Below, piece by piece: positions 7,501-17,041 of a stretch of DNA of 64,000 nt. This DNA comes from JACKFE01 sp050248735 (GTDB lineage: Bacteria > Nitrospirota > Nitrospiria > Nitrospirales > UBA8639): NCBI GenBank assembly GCA_050248735.1, contig JBFWRU010000010.1:62001-126000 (forward strand), in the 5' to 3' direction. Position numbers and translations under genes: made by a program. Each line of letters opens with the position of its first letter. Position 1 is the first letter of the stretch. The notes under the pieces were generated by a model. It saw only the letters and a program-made list of their open reading frames with translations. It searched no databases and was not told the DNA's origin.

Positions 7501-10323
7501 TTAGTGGGTTGAATCACGGGGTTGAGGGGGACGGACTTTGGAATCCGGGATCATCTGTTGAATGGATTTTTCTATGCCCTGAACCAATTCCAGGCTTTGG
7601 AGTAAGGCTGGAATGTTTTCCTCGATTTTGAGGTTAAAATGGATTGGACGTCCTGATTTGAAGTCCGGGTTATTACCCTCTATCCGAGTATCTAACTGTA
7701 AAGTACCATTTTTTTGATAGTCGAGACCAACATTCAGCGTATGGTAATGAAAATTCTTTAGACTTTGGATGAGCAGGTCCACATTCGGTTGAGATTTGAG
7801 CCAGGATGGCTGTCCGGAGCGGCTCATGTCAACGTGGAGTACGCCTCCCGGTGGACGCGCTTTCAATGAACCATTCTGAATTTCGATATCCGAAAAGGTC
7901 ATTGTAACTGGGATTGAACCACTGAGACTCCCGGTTCCTTTTACGGAGTTCTGCTGTTCTAATTCAAGAATGTGTGCGAGGCTCATTTCTTCGACTGACA
8001 GGAGGAGTTGATGTGAAGCCTGGGTTGATTTCAAGGTGACAGGGGCAGCTGTCACTCGTCCTCCTAACAGATATACGGTTCCTTGTCGAATGGTGAGAGT
8101 GGTTTGAGGGTTGGAGAATGTCATTGATCCTGACACGATGGCAGAAATGTTTGAAAGGGGAATCGCGGCTTGCAGTTGCCTGAGACGGATGGGAGAGGGA
8201 GCAAGGGTAAGAGAGTTCTGGTCTCCCAGCAAGGCAACGTGTCCCTCTAACCCATCGAAGATCGTGTTTTTGAGGTAACCGCCTAGATCATCAAGTCGTA
8301 AAAATCCCTGCAGTCGGTCAATGTTTATTGGGAGAGGCGACTGAGTTTTTCCTCTTGTCCAGGTCATGTCAATTGAAGAAGAGAGGGTCCCGGTTCTAAT
8401 ATCAAACAATGGCCACGGCCAAGGCTGAAGAAACGAGCGAAGAGTCGAGGAGCCAGGCTGAAAGATCAAAGGGGAGAGCACCAATGTCCCTTTTCCACTT
8501 CCGATGTCAGGCGATACCTGGACTGTGCCCTTGATGAGAAAAAGGGCGGGAAGCCCTCGAATAGCATACTGGATTGTGACGTCGTGGGCGTTCCCTGAAA
8601 AATCAAGGATGGCATTAACCTTTGGGAATTTTTGCCCCTTCAGGCTCAGGCCGAATTCGTTAAGTTGAACCCCTCCCTCTATCAGCCAATCCGGGCCCTT
8701 TTTCTCTAATATAGATATGTTTAAGGCCAGACGTTTGATGTTCCATGGGGCCAGATTTTTCCAAGTGAGAGTGTGAAGGTTGATATCCCATCCAAAAGGT
8801 TGAATTTTCCAATTCAAGGAGGGGAGGCCCACTTGTAAGGACATTGGTTGTCTGAGTATGCCTTCTACTTGGGGAAGGTAAAAGGCCGGAGTGTGGATTC
8901 CCTTGCTGGCAAGTCGGGTTCCCGTATAAAGGTGCAGGTGGAGATCATCAGAAGAATAGGCCAATTCTCCTTTCATTCCCCAGGTTAGGTCATCGAGTAG
9001 GACAGAGTCCTGTTCAAGGGATCCCAGATGGCCCGCCGTGTGAAAAATGGCCTTTCCGGACATTCCTGATGGTTGATCCCAGTGTATCGAGGCAAGGTCC
9101 AGGGTGAGTGTGAGGTCTTCGAAGAGATTGGCCATAGCGACTTTGATCTGGCCGGCATGGATGTCCAGGGCTGGAGGATAATCGGTAAATGGAATGACCA
9201 CTCCTATCGGCTGCGATATGTGCCATTGCCATGATCGTGTTAGGTGTTGGCCACGGGTTTTTGCAAAATAGCCCAATGTTGTGGAGTCCGCGACCCAGTC
9301 GACGGTGCCTTTTGTGGCCGGGGCAATGAGTAGATTGAGTACGTTATCGGCCCAGGTGAAGGCGCCGTTGGAGAAGGTGTGAAGATTGTGCAGTTGCGGT
9401 GAAAAGGTAGGCAGATGGTAGTCAAGAGAAAAATTCCCTTCTATGGAAAGACGTTCCGGATTGATTGAAGACACGGGGAATTTCCCCATCCAATCCGCCG
9501 TGAAGGTTCCACTCAAGTCATGAAATTCCGGCGCAAGAGGAAACAATGAGGTGGCAAAGGTCACCAAAGACTCGAGTTCAATTTGGACACCTCCCTGATG
9601 AGAGAGATATTCTGAGGAAACGGGAAGAATGTGTGTGGTGATGGTCAGCGCTGGATGAGATGGTGTCTGGTCCTGACCAATTAATGCGGAAAGGGTTCCC
9701 GACTGATTCACGTCAAATTGAACGATATAGGTTGGAATATCGTTGCGGTGAAAGCGAAGAAGGCCTGAAATGGCACCTCCCCGGTTTTGTATGGTTCCCT
9801 GAAGAATTGTGTGTTGGAGGGATGAAGAATCTTGGGAATGATTAATGCTAAGTTCTTCTATTTTCAAAACAGACAAAGGAAAGAAGACGCTGGGGAAGTC
9901 GGTCAATTGGGTTGCGATATTTCCTCCCTGCGTGAGTGTTTGGATGTCAGTGTATTCTTCCTGATTAGCCTCCTGGTCGATGCGTGGTACCTGCCAAATC
10001 ATGTGAGAAGGCCCAATTGTCATCTGGTCCAACAGCCCGTTCTTTAAAGACTGATAGGAATATCTAATCTCTATTTGTTCCAATTGCAGATCCAGAGGAA
10101 ATGAAGTGTTTGAGTATTGAAAGGAAAGCAAGGGAATTTGCCAACTGTTCCAACCAGGATGAGCAATGATCAGTTTCACGTCAGTCATCCCACGAGTTTC
10201 TAATGTCCTGGTGATGAAATAATTGAGCAAGGCTGGTACCGATGCATAGAAAATCAGAAGGATCAGAATGAGTGTCGGAATTGACCACCATAAGACACGG
10301 GCAAGGCGGGTTGTCGTAGCCAT
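7501..10323 (-). CDS. ydbH: YdbH family intermembrane lipid transport protein
   Basis: A 940-residue protein with one N-terminal membrane segment (about residues 11-35) followed by a long beta-rich periplasmic region of the AsmA/TamB-like (YdbH) type. The C-terminal 'IEENIPALLQSLELVQGI' segment is the family hallmark. The role in E. coli is to form a hydrophobic beta-groove bridge carrying phospholipids between inner and outer membrane, with YnbE and YdbL. All three genes are here in the canonical order, so the assignment rests on context as well as sequence. Transcription is leftward from the gap before 10540. Confidence 0.88.
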   Translation of the reverse strand: MATTTRLARVLWWSIPTLILILLIFYASVPALLNYFITRTLETRGMTDVKLIIAHPGWNSWQIPLLSFQYSNTSFPLDLQLEQIEIRYSYQSLKNGLLDQMTIGPSHMIWQVPRIDQEANQEEYTDIQTLTQGGNIATQLTDFPSVFFPLSVLKIEELSINHSQDSSSLQHTILQGTIQNRGGAISGLLRFHRNDIPTYIVQFDVNQSGTLSALIGQDQTPSHPALTITTHILPVSSEYLSHQGGVQIELESLVTFATSLFPLAPEFHDLSGTFTADWMGKFPVSSINPERLSIEGNFSLDYHLPTFSPQLHNLHTFSNGAFTWADNVLNLLIAPATKGTVDWVADSTTLGYFAKTRGQHLTRSWQWHISQPIGVVIPFTDYPPALDIHAGQIKVAMANLFEDLTLTLDLASIHWDQPSGMSGKAIFHTAGHLGSLEQDSVLLDDLTWGMKGELAYSSDDLHLHLYTGTRLASKGIHTPAFYLPQVEGILRQPMSLQVGLPSLNWKIQPFGWDINLHTLTWKNLAPWNIKRLALNISILEKKGPDWLIEGGVQLNEFGLSLKGQKFPKVNAILDFSGNAHDVTIQYAIRGLPALFLIKGTVQVSPDIGSGKGTLVLSPLIFQPGSSTLRSFLQPWPWPLFDIRTGTLSSSIDMTWTRGKTQSPLPINIDRLQGFLRLDDLGGYLKNTIFDGLEGHVALLGDQNSLTLAPSPIRLRQLQAAIPLSNISAIVSGSMTFSNPQTTLTIRQGTVYLLGGRVTAAPVTLKSTQASHQLLLSVEEMSLAHILELEQQNSVKGTGSLSGSIPVTMTFSDIEIQNGSLKARPPGGVLHVDMSRSGQPSWLKSQPNVDLLIQSLKNFHYHTLNVGLDYQKNGTLQLDTRIEGNNPDFKSGRPIHFNLKIEENIPALLQSLELVQGIEKSIQQMIPDSKVRPPQPRDSTH

Positions 10324-10539
10324 ATAATCGCGGGGTGTTCACGTAGCCGTGAGTGAAAATGGGTCAGAGCGATTGAGGAGTTTTCGACGATGTTGTTTCA
10401 TCCCTATCTATCGATTTCACTCTTGCCAGGGCGAAAGCTGGCTTGTATGCTTGGGCTTTCAATGAGATGGGTGAGCCTTTCTATTTCTTACCATTGTAAC
10501 AAAGCGTTTTCACCGTAAGCTCGGATTTTTTCTTTTGTG
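10324..10539. promoter_or_regulatory. Divergent intergenic region between ydbH and glnS
   Basis: About 216 bases between two divergent starts, so both promoters must lie here. No conserved operator was recognised. I do not claim a specific -35/-10 pair. Confidence 0.4.
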
Positions 10540-12225
10540 ATGTCTTCAGAGCAATCTCATCAACAGGATTTTATTCGAACCCAAATCCGGGAAGATCTGG
10601 AGGCCGGAAAGTTTGGGGGAAGGGTTCACACCCGGTTTCCGCCTGAACCGAACGGCCACCTGCACATCGGACATGCCAAGTCGATTTGTTTGAATTTCGG
10701 GATTGCACAGGAATTCTCCGGAAAATGCAATCTTCGTTTGGATGACACGAATCCGACCAAGGAGCATATGGATTATGTGCAGTCCATTCAAGAGGATGTT
10801 CGGTGGTTGGGATTTGATTGGGAGGGCCGACTATTTTTTGCTTCCGACTATTTCCCCCAATTGTATGCTTTTGCGGTGGGTCTCATCAAAAAAGGCCGGG
10901 CGTATGTTGATAGTCTTGGCGCAGAAGACATGAGAGCCTTTCGTGGGACACTCACGGAACCGGGACGCAACAGTCCTTATCGGAATCGTTCCGTCGAAGA
11001 AAATCTTGATCTGTTTTCCCGAATGAAAGATGGGGAGTTTGCAGATGGGACGCATGTGCTCCGGGCCAAAATTGATATGGCAGCCTCTAATATCAATATG
11101 CGTGATCCTGCGCTCTATCGTATACGTCGGGCTTCGCATTATCGCTTGGGAATGTCCTGGTGCATCTATCCGACCTATGATTTTGCTCATCCGCTCTCGG
11201 ATTCCCTGGAAGGGATTTCCCATTCATTATGCACGTTGGAATTTGAAGACCATCGACCCTTGTATGATTGGGTGTTACGGGAATGTGAAGTGGCCTGTCA
11301 TTCTCAACAAATTGAATTCGCGCGATTGAATGTGGCCTCTACCGTGATGAGTAAACGTAAATTGCTTCAATTAGTCGAAGAGCGCCACGTGGCCGGGTGG
11401 GATGATCCCCGGTTGCCAACGATTAAGGGGCTGAGGCGCCGGGGCTACACCCCAGCAGCCATTCGAAATTTTTGCGAACGAATTGGAGTAGCCAAACGCG
11501 ATAGCGTCATCGAAATGGCTCTGTTGGAGCATGCAATTCGAGAGGATTTGAATCAAACCGCGCAACGGGTCATGGGCGTGCTTCATCCACTTCGGATCGT
11601 CATTGAAAATTATCCCGAGGGAAAGGTTGAAGAGTTGGAGGCGGTCAATAATCCCGAGGATTCCAGTCAGGGAAAGCGCACAGTTCCGTTTTCTGGTGAA
11701 TTACTGATCGAACAAGACGATTTTCGCGAGGAGCCCCCCAAGAAATTTTTTCGGCTTTCGCCCGGCCAGGAAGTCCGTCTTCGGTATGCTTATATCATTC
11801 GATGTGTCGGGTTTGAAAAGGATCCCATCACCGGCCAGGTGACGGTTGTGCGGTGTACCTATGATCCGGACACCAAAAGTGGTGGGTCCCATGCGAGCCG
11901 AAAAGTGAAGGGAACGTTGCATTGGGTATCGAAGCCACATGCCATACCGGCCCAGGTTCGATTGTATGAACCTTTGTTGGGTCAGACTGGCTCCATCGGC
12001 CAGGGAGAAGAAAAAGATTTCCTGGAGCTTCTGAATCCTCAGTCCTTGATTACGGTGTCAGATTGCCGTGTGGAGCCCTGCCTTGCTAATGCTCTTCCCG
12101 GGAGTCGGTTTCAATTTGAGCGACAGGGGTATTTTTGCCTTGATCCGGATTCTACCCAACAACAGTTGGTCTTTAACCGGACAGTCTCCCTTCGGGATTC
12201 TTGGGCAAAAATCGAAAAGTCCTAG
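10540..12225 (+). CDS. glnS: Glutaminyl-tRNA synthetase
   Basis: A class I aminoacyl-tRNA synthetase of about 561 residues charging tRNA-Gln with glutamine. The HIGH-type motif 'PPEPNGHLHIGHAKS' is at about residues 36-50 and the KMSKS-type motif reads 'VMSKRKL' near residue 270. The C-terminal anticodon-binding beta barrels are present ('PFSGELLIEQDDF', 'FRLSPGQEVRLRYAY'). Length matches bacterial GlnRS. An overlapping GTG at 10537 is an alternative start. Presence of GlnRS means this organism may not rely only on the GatCAB route for Gln-tRNA; gatCAB is not in the window. Confidence 0.97.
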   Translation: MSSEQSHQQDFIRTQIREDLEAGKFGGRVHTRFPPEPNGHLHIGHAKSICLNFGIAQEFSGKCNLRLDDTNPTKEHMDYVQSIQEDVRWLGFDWEGRLFFASDYFPQLYAFAVGLIKKGRAYVDSLGAEDMRAFRGTLTEPGRNSPYRNRSVEENLDLFSRMKDGEFADGTHVLRAKIDMAASNINMRDPALYRIRRASHYRLGMSWCIYPTYDFAHPLSDSLEGISHSLCTLEFEDHRPLYDWVLRECEVACHSQQIEFARLNVASTVMSKRKLLQLVEERHVAGWDDPRLPTIKGLRRRGYTPAAIRNFCERIGVAKRDSVIEMALLEHAIREDLNQTAQRVMGVLHPLRIVIENYPEGKVEELEAVNNPEDSSQGKRTVPFSGELLIEQDDFREEPPKKFFRLSPGQEVRLRYAYIIRCVGFEKDPITGQVTVVRCTYDPDTKSGGSHASRKVKGTLHWVSKPHAIPAQVRLYEPLLGQTGSIGQGEEKDFLELLNPQSLITVSDCRVEPCLANALPGSRFQFERQGYFCLDPDSTQQQLVFNRTVSLRDSWAKIEKS

Positions 12226-12242
12226 ATCGGAGATAATGCGGC

Positions 12243-12875
12243 CTAGTCGTTTGATATTGTAAGTGCTTCCGCGGATTGCAGAAGTCTTTTTTCCTCTGAT
12301 CGGGTAATGTATCTCCATTCCCCCGCTGGTATATCGAGTGTAAGCGTTCCAATTCGAATTCGCTTCAAATCCAACACCTTTAGGGGGGTATGAAATTGTG
12401 GATCTTTGAAGGAGTGAAACAGACGGCGGATATGTCTGTTTTTCCCCTCCTTTAAAACGACTTGGAGATAAGTTTTTGGTCCAATCTCACGTAGTTTTTG
12501 GACTTGGTGAACTTTTAATAGACCAAAGGTGGATGGAACGCCATTTCGTGCGTCAGAAAGATTTTCCTCTGAAATTCTTCCCCGCACAACTATGTCATAA
12601 CATTTTTCGCAAACCCCGGGTTGTGTGAACAGATCAACCAGATTCCCATGCTGAGTAAAGAGCAATAGTCCTCTGGAGAGTTTATCGAGTCGGCCAATAG
12701 GTACCCAGCCATCCTGTAAAAAAAATGGAGGGAGGGCGTCGTAGACTGTCGTGCGCTGTTTTTCGTCATTTCTGGTGACCAGCAGGCCTTTGGGTTTGTG
12801 GAATATGATAAATTTTGGTGACCAATGAGTATTGGGTTGAGAGGACTGTTCTTTTTTTGTGATTCCGTTACTCAT
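12243..12875 (-). CDS. Pseudouridine synthase, RsuA/RluE/RluF family
   Basis: A 210-residue protein with the catalytic motif GRLDKLSRGL (catalytic Asp) near residue 62 and 'KEGKNRHIRRLF' with the conserved Arg near residue 144. There is no S4 RNA-binding domain at the N-terminus, which fits the RluE-like subgroup. It would isomerise a uridine in rRNA; the exact site cannot be set. It is convergent with glnS, 17 bases apart. Confidence 0.88.
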   Translation of the reverse strand: MSNGITKKEQSSQPNTHWSPKFIIFHKPKGLLVTRNDEKQRTTVYDALPPFFLQDGWVPIGRLDKLSRGLLLFTQHGNLVDLFTQPGVCEKCYDIVVRGRISEENLSDARNGVPSTFGLLKVHQVQKLREIGPKTYLQVVLKEGKNRHIRRLFHSFKDPQFHTPLKVLDLKRIRIGTLTLDIPAGEWRYITRSEEKRLLQSAEALTISND

Positions 12876-13515
12876 TCACGTATTTATCATTAAGTTAAAG
12901 TTATCTATATTGAAGGGCTTTTTCCGTCGTGGCGAATTTTTAGTGCGAAGGGGTTGGTTTTGGCAAGACTTTTTCGTACCCTTAGGAAGGGTCTGGGGGG
13001 GTGGTTTAAGTCGTTCAATTTTAGTACGATCTCCTTATGATGCATGCCAGATTCCCCAAAGCTAGAAATTTACTTAAAAAGGTAAAGGTAAAGGTGACAC
13101 CGTATCCTGCCGATAAATCTCTGTGTGGGCAGGTTGGAAGCGGTGTAGCTTAGCAGAGGCTAGGAAACATGTTAGGAAAAATATTTTTTGTGCTTGGAAT
13201 GGTCTTCTTGGCATGTTGCGTGACAGTGTTGTTTTGGATGGGCTGGATCCACGGTGTTTCGTGGTCAAATCGAAAAGTGTATCATTCCAGCCAAGTCTAG
13301 GTCCTGTTTTCTCTCACCCGTTTTCCCCTGCCTGTCTTCGATTCGAACCTGCATTTTATCTTAAGTATACGTTGATACATCTCCTATGACTCTCATAAGA
13401 GCTGGAGTTATGCACATTTATCCAGGTCCCCAGTTGTGGGCAGGTTGTCCTAAGGGGTGAATGCTTGTTGAAGACTGTCTTCTTCTACATTCGTGAATTA
13501 AAGGGTTTGCTCTAA
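12876..13515. other. Intergenic region upstream of accessory locus A
   Basis: A 640-base stretch upstream of the DUF6499-like gene. Apart from the small membrane ORF at 13169-13300 I see no gene. 'GATTCGAACCTGC' near 13330 resembles a tRNA T-loop but no tRNA fold can be drawn around it. Confidence 0.45.
13169..13300 (+). CDS. Possible 43-residue single-pass membrane protein
   Basis: ATG at 13169 is preceded by AGAGGCTAGGAAAC, giving an AGG-type ribosome site at a usable distance. The 43 codons encode a start MLGKIFFVLGMVF, then one strongly hydrophobic helix with two Cys, and a polar tail ending SSQV. The shape is that of a small membrane protein. There is no homology that I recognise. It is just upstream of the DUF6499-like gene, but with 215 bases between. 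Confidence 0.3.
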   Translation: MLGKIFFVLGMVFLACCVTVLFWMGWIHGVSWSNRKVYHSSQV

Positions 13516-14256
13516 ATGCGTGCAGGGGAAGGACACCAAGCATCTGGCCAGTATGGGAATGCCTATTCCCAAGGTGCCTTAAATTGGATGGATGAGGCTA
13601 CCTACCCATCCCCGAATGATTTAAATGACAGCTTTTGGCGATGGGAGTTTCTTCGGCGTCGTGCCGATTATCGACAGGATTGGGCCAATTTTTATCCACA
13701 AACGTACGAATATAATCTTGGGTGTGCACGGAATCCCAGTTATCCCACCCGCTTTAATAAACCGGTATTCCCGCCCGATCATCCGGCTTTTAAAGCACGA
13801 ATGCCGAATTCTCTAGAGAAATATCATTTAAGCGGATTGCCAAATCCCGCGATCGCCAAACCGTGGATGCTTTCCTTTGATAGCGATTATGGGCGGATTT
13901 ATTTCGGACAAGGACCGGATTGGATGGCCGGAGGCGATGAAGTGTCTCTCTGTTTACCGGAATGGAAAGTAGCGGCGGTCTTTGATCTCAAACGACCGTT
14001 AAACGGCCAAATTGAAAAAATCAAAGCTGACTTAACAGAATGGCAGTCACATCAGGTTGGGAAAAAACTGGAGCGGAGAAAACGACGGGATGAGTGGCCC
14101 CTGTACTTGAGAATCTTGGATGCCCTGGATCTCGGAGTACAGCCGGCTGAAATCGGGCGAGTCCTCTTCCATATTCAGCATAAGGAAGAAGCTGAGGCCA
14201 GGGTGGCCCAACTGCAAAAGTATGCCACACAGTTGAGTCTACATTTTCCGAGTTGA
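13516..14256 (+). CDS. DUF6499/DUF2285-like putative DNA-binding protein (locus A)
   Basis: A 246-residue protein. Residues 39-55 read 'FWRWEFLRRRADYRQDW', the signature of the DUF6499 (transcriptional-regulator-like) domain. Further on, 'AAVFDLKRPLNGQIEKIKADL' near 160-180 and 'LRILDALDLGVQPAEIGRVLF' near 197-217 follow the DUF2285 pattern, including a plausible helix-turn-helix. Such proteins are usually found in mobile elements and are thought to bind DNA. It lies 60 bases upstream of the first DUF2791 ATPase on the same strand, so the two are probably co-transcribed. Family assignment is from memory; function is not known. Confidence 0.55.
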   Translation: MRAGEGHQASGQYGNAYSQGALNWMDEATYPSPNDLNDSFWRWEFLRRRADYRQDWANFYPQTYEYNLGCARNPSYPTRFNKPVFPPDHPAFKARMPNSLEKYHLSGLPNPAIAKPWMLSFDSDYGRIYFGQGPDWMAGGDEVSLCLPEWKVAAVFDLKRPLNGQIEKIKADLTEWQSHQVGKKLERRKRRDEWPLYLRILDALDLGVQPAEIGRVLFHIQHKEEAEARVAQLQKYATQLSLHFPS

Positions 14257-14316
14257 GAAGACATCTTCAAATTCGAGGGGGGGATTACAATTTTTCGAAG
14301 GAAAGTGGATGCGCCT

Positions 14317-16845
14317 ATGAGCAATTTAATTGATGCCTTAAATCGTCTCCAGAGTCGACAGGGACAAGATCAGGGCGTTTCAACGGTGGAAGCCCCTCCA
14401 ACCAAACATGACGGTCCTTCCTCTCCTGTGTCAGATCGGGTAGCCATTGCGCCTGATCAAATGAAACCGTCGGATACAAAATGCTTGCCGGCCATGGGCA
14501 CCCATGAGTGGGTGGGTATGCTTCAAAAAGAATATTTACATGCGTTTATCCGCGAAGGGGGAGCGGCCGTCAAGTTTGGTGTGTGTACGAAAGGAGAGGC
14601 TATTCTGGAGTGCCAGACACAATTGGAAGCGATGGCTCATGAAGAGGCCTATGTATATGCCAAGGTCGATTCCCGATTCACCAAGGTTCATATGGTGGAA
14701 AAACTGTTCCATAAAATTGCCAAGCAATTGGATTGGGATGATTTGGCCTATCGATTTATGATTCGCCTGTTGAAGGATAACGGTTATCAGATTCCATCCA
14801 ATCGGAAAGAGTTCTCTCTTCGGCAAATTGCCGCATTGAACGAACGAAAAGAACCCATGTTGCGGCGCGATGTACAAACCTGGCTGGAAAAAACGATTGA
14901 AGGAGATCCGGGCCTTTGCCGTGAATTTCGAATGGCCATGATTCGATTATGTTTGGCCCAACTGGATGCCGGGGATACGGATCAGGTCTTGGGAACCGCT
15001 GTCAAAGAGTGGTTGTGTGGTGACCTGCGGTTGGTTTCGGGAGTGAAAAAAGCGCTGATTTACCAGAAAGTCGCTCGCCACAACGCCAGGTATATGTTGT
15101 CGTCCCTCACGCGTTGGTTACGGCTGAGTGGGCATGGAGGATTGGTGGTGACAGTGGATATCTCGCAATACTTCCAAAAACGAAATTCGGTTGCCCAGGG
15201 AGGGGAGTTAGTCTTTTCGCCATCAGCCACCATGGATCTCTATGAGTTATTGCGCCAGTTTCTTGATGCCAGTGATGACATCGAAGGTTTATTGATGGTG
15301 ATCTTAAGTCCGCAGGATTTTCTCTCTGATGTTCGCCGAGGGGTAGATCGCTATGAGCCTCTCAAGCTTCGGGTGTGGGATGATATCCGACCGAAGCATC
15401 GGCAAAATCCGTTATCCTGCCTGGTGCGGATTGGTTTGATGAACCAACCTGAGTCGATCCCCGAGTCCGTGACTAATTTGACGCCATCATTACCTATCGT
15501 TCCCGATCTTGAGGCCAGACGAGTGATCGAAGGCCTTCGGGCCGGTGTGCCCAACCGTCATGTGGTCAATGCCCTTGGGTGTTTGCAGCCGGAAATTGAA
15601 GGGCGGTTCCGGCGATTATTGGAAGCGACACAAAACAATGTTACAGCCGGAACGTGTCCCCGGGGAATGGTGATTGATGGGGAATTTGGGGCCGGAAAAT
15701 CCCATGTGCTGGAATATTTACAAAACTTGGCACTGGAATCCCATTTTATTTGTAGCCGGATCGTGATCAGCAAGGAAACGCCGCTGTATCACCCTGTGCG
15801 GTTGTACTATTCCGCCATTGAATCTGCGATTATCCCCAATAAACGGGGAGAGGTCTTTACCGAAATCGCGAGTGAATGTGATGTGTGGACTCCCCGATAT
15901 AAAGATCTGGTGAATTGGGTCAATAATCCCGAGAACGAAATTGACGCCCGATTTGCGGCAACCTTGTTTCTTTACGAACGCATGAGTTCGGATATGGAGC
16001 TGGGCCATCGGATGGCCCGGTTTTGGACGGGAGATCCGGTGAGTGTCGGAGATCTCAAGAAGTATTTGCAAGAAGCCGGATTTGCGGAGAAATATGCATT
16101 TGGAAAAGCCTCGGTCACCCAGTTGGCATTACAACGGTTTCAGTTTGCAGCCCGGCTTATGCAGGCTGCCGGATATTCAGGGTGGATTCTTTTGATTGAT
16201 GAAGTGGAACTCATTGGACGGTATTCCGTTAATCAGCGCGCCAAATCCTATGGGGAAGTGGCGCGATTGATGCAAATGGATGGGGGCCCCAGTTTGCCTG
16301 GTCTGGGGACGGTCCTGGCTCTCACCAATGATTTTCGCAGTGAAGTTCTGGAGAAAAAAGGGGATAAGACCAAGTTGGTGGAAAAACTTCGAGTGAAAGG
16401 AACGGAGCAAGATATCCAGTTGGCTGCCAAAGCCGAACAGGGAATGAAACTGTTGGAAACCCAGCGCATCCCGATCGGACAGCCACCGGTGGACGTCATC
16501 GAGGATGTGCACCGGACGGTGCGGACGCTGCACTTGAAGGGACATGGTTGGCGTATGTGGGAGCAGGCTACGGATGCGCCGGCTACCATTATTCCGGATG
16601 CCAGCATGAGAAAATATGTAAAAAGTTGGGTAACTCAGTTGGACTTCCAACGAATGTTTCCGAATGAAGCGTGTGAATTGGAATCCGCCAATTGGAAGTT
16701 TACCTATGAGGAAACGCCTTCAAAGGCACTTCACTCCCACAAGACCGCTGAGTCCACAATCCTGCAGGATTCCGTTTCGCAAGAAGCGGAACTCGTAGCT
16801 CAAGTTTTTTCCGGTGAATCCGATCCTTCAGAACCTTCCAGTTAA
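14317..16845 (+). CDS. DUF2791 (BrxD-like) P-loop ATPase, paralogue 1
   Basis: A protein of about 842 residues. The C-terminal half is a P-loop ATPase: Walker A GEFGAGKS at about residues 455-462 (bases 15679-15702), Walker B 'WILLIDEVELIGRYS' with Asp near 628. This combination, plus the preceding 'IEGLRAGVPNRHVVNALG' segment (about 404-421), is the DUF2791/BREX ATP-binding family pattern. The N-terminal half (about 70-390) contains 'GGAAVKFGV', 'GLVVTVDIS' and 'RYEPLKLRVWDDI', which are also shared by the other two paralogues. The first 60 residues and the C-terminal 40 are unlike them. GTG at 14305 is an alternative start. Function is unknown; a DNA-linked motor is the best guess. Confidence 0.85.
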   Translation: MSNLIDALNRLQSRQGQDQGVSTVEAPPTKHDGPSSPVSDRVAIAPDQMKPSDTKCLPAMGTHEWVGMLQKEYLHAFIREGGAAVKFGVCTKGEAILECQTQLEAMAHEEAYVYAKVDSRFTKVHMVEKLFHKIAKQLDWDDLAYRFMIRLLKDNGYQIPSNRKEFSLRQIAALNERKEPMLRRDVQTWLEKTIEGDPGLCREFRMAMIRLCLAQLDAGDTDQVLGTAVKEWLCGDLRLVSGVKKALIYQKVARHNARYMLSSLTRWLRLSGHGGLVVTVDISQYFQKRNSVAQGGELVFSPSATMDLYELLRQFLDASDDIEGLLMVILSPQDFLSDVRRGVDRYEPLKLRVWDDIRPKHRQNPLSCLVRIGLMNQPESIPESVTNLTPSLPIVPDLEARRVIEGLRAGVPNRHVVNALGCLQPEIEGRFRRLLEATQNNVTAGTCPRGMVIDGEFGAGKSHVLEYLQNLALESHFICSRIVISKETPLYHPVRLYYSAIESAIIPNKRGEVFTEIASECDVWTPRYKDLVNWVNNPENEIDARFAATLFLYERMSSDMELGHRMARFWTGDPVSVGDLKKYLQEAGFAEKYAFGKASVTQLALQRFQFAARLMQAAGYSGWILLIDEVELIGRYSVNQRAKSYGEVARLMQMDGGPSLPGLGTVLALTNDFRSEVLEKKGDKTKLVEKLRVKGTEQDIQLAAKAEQGMKLLETQRIPIGQPPVDVIEDVHRTVRTLHLKGHGWRMWEQATDAPATIIPDASMRKYVKSWVTQLDFQRMFPNEACELESANWKFTYEETPSKALHSHKTAESTILQDSVSQEAELVAQVFSGESDPSEPSS

Positions 16846-16881
16846 CTCGCACTTTCTGGTGACGATCAAATCAATAGCAGT

Positions 16882-16912
16882 GAGCCGGGTCGATGACTGT
16901 TCTTCCCGGCTC
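16882..16912 (+). terminator. Hairpin after ATPase paralogue 1
   Basis: An 8-bp perfect stem GAGCCGGG / CCCGGCTC with a 15-base loop, 37 bases past the ATPase stop. It lacks a U-tract, so it may be an attenuated or Rho-aided end rather than a classic terminator. Confidence 0.35.
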
Positions 16913-17041
16913 CTGCGGTATGGCCTGAGCAACTCTTTTGAGTTTGGTCCCTCTCCAGTTGAAATTACCTGCCGCGATCTGTAACAGTTGATGACGAAGA
17001 GTGGATTGGTCCCACTCTTTCCTCCCTAGGATTACATTCTT

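Noticed and set aside
13320..13345. A tRNA T-arm-like string (GATTCGAACCTGC)
   Set aside because: No matching stem pairs, D-arm or anticodon arm can be built on either strand.
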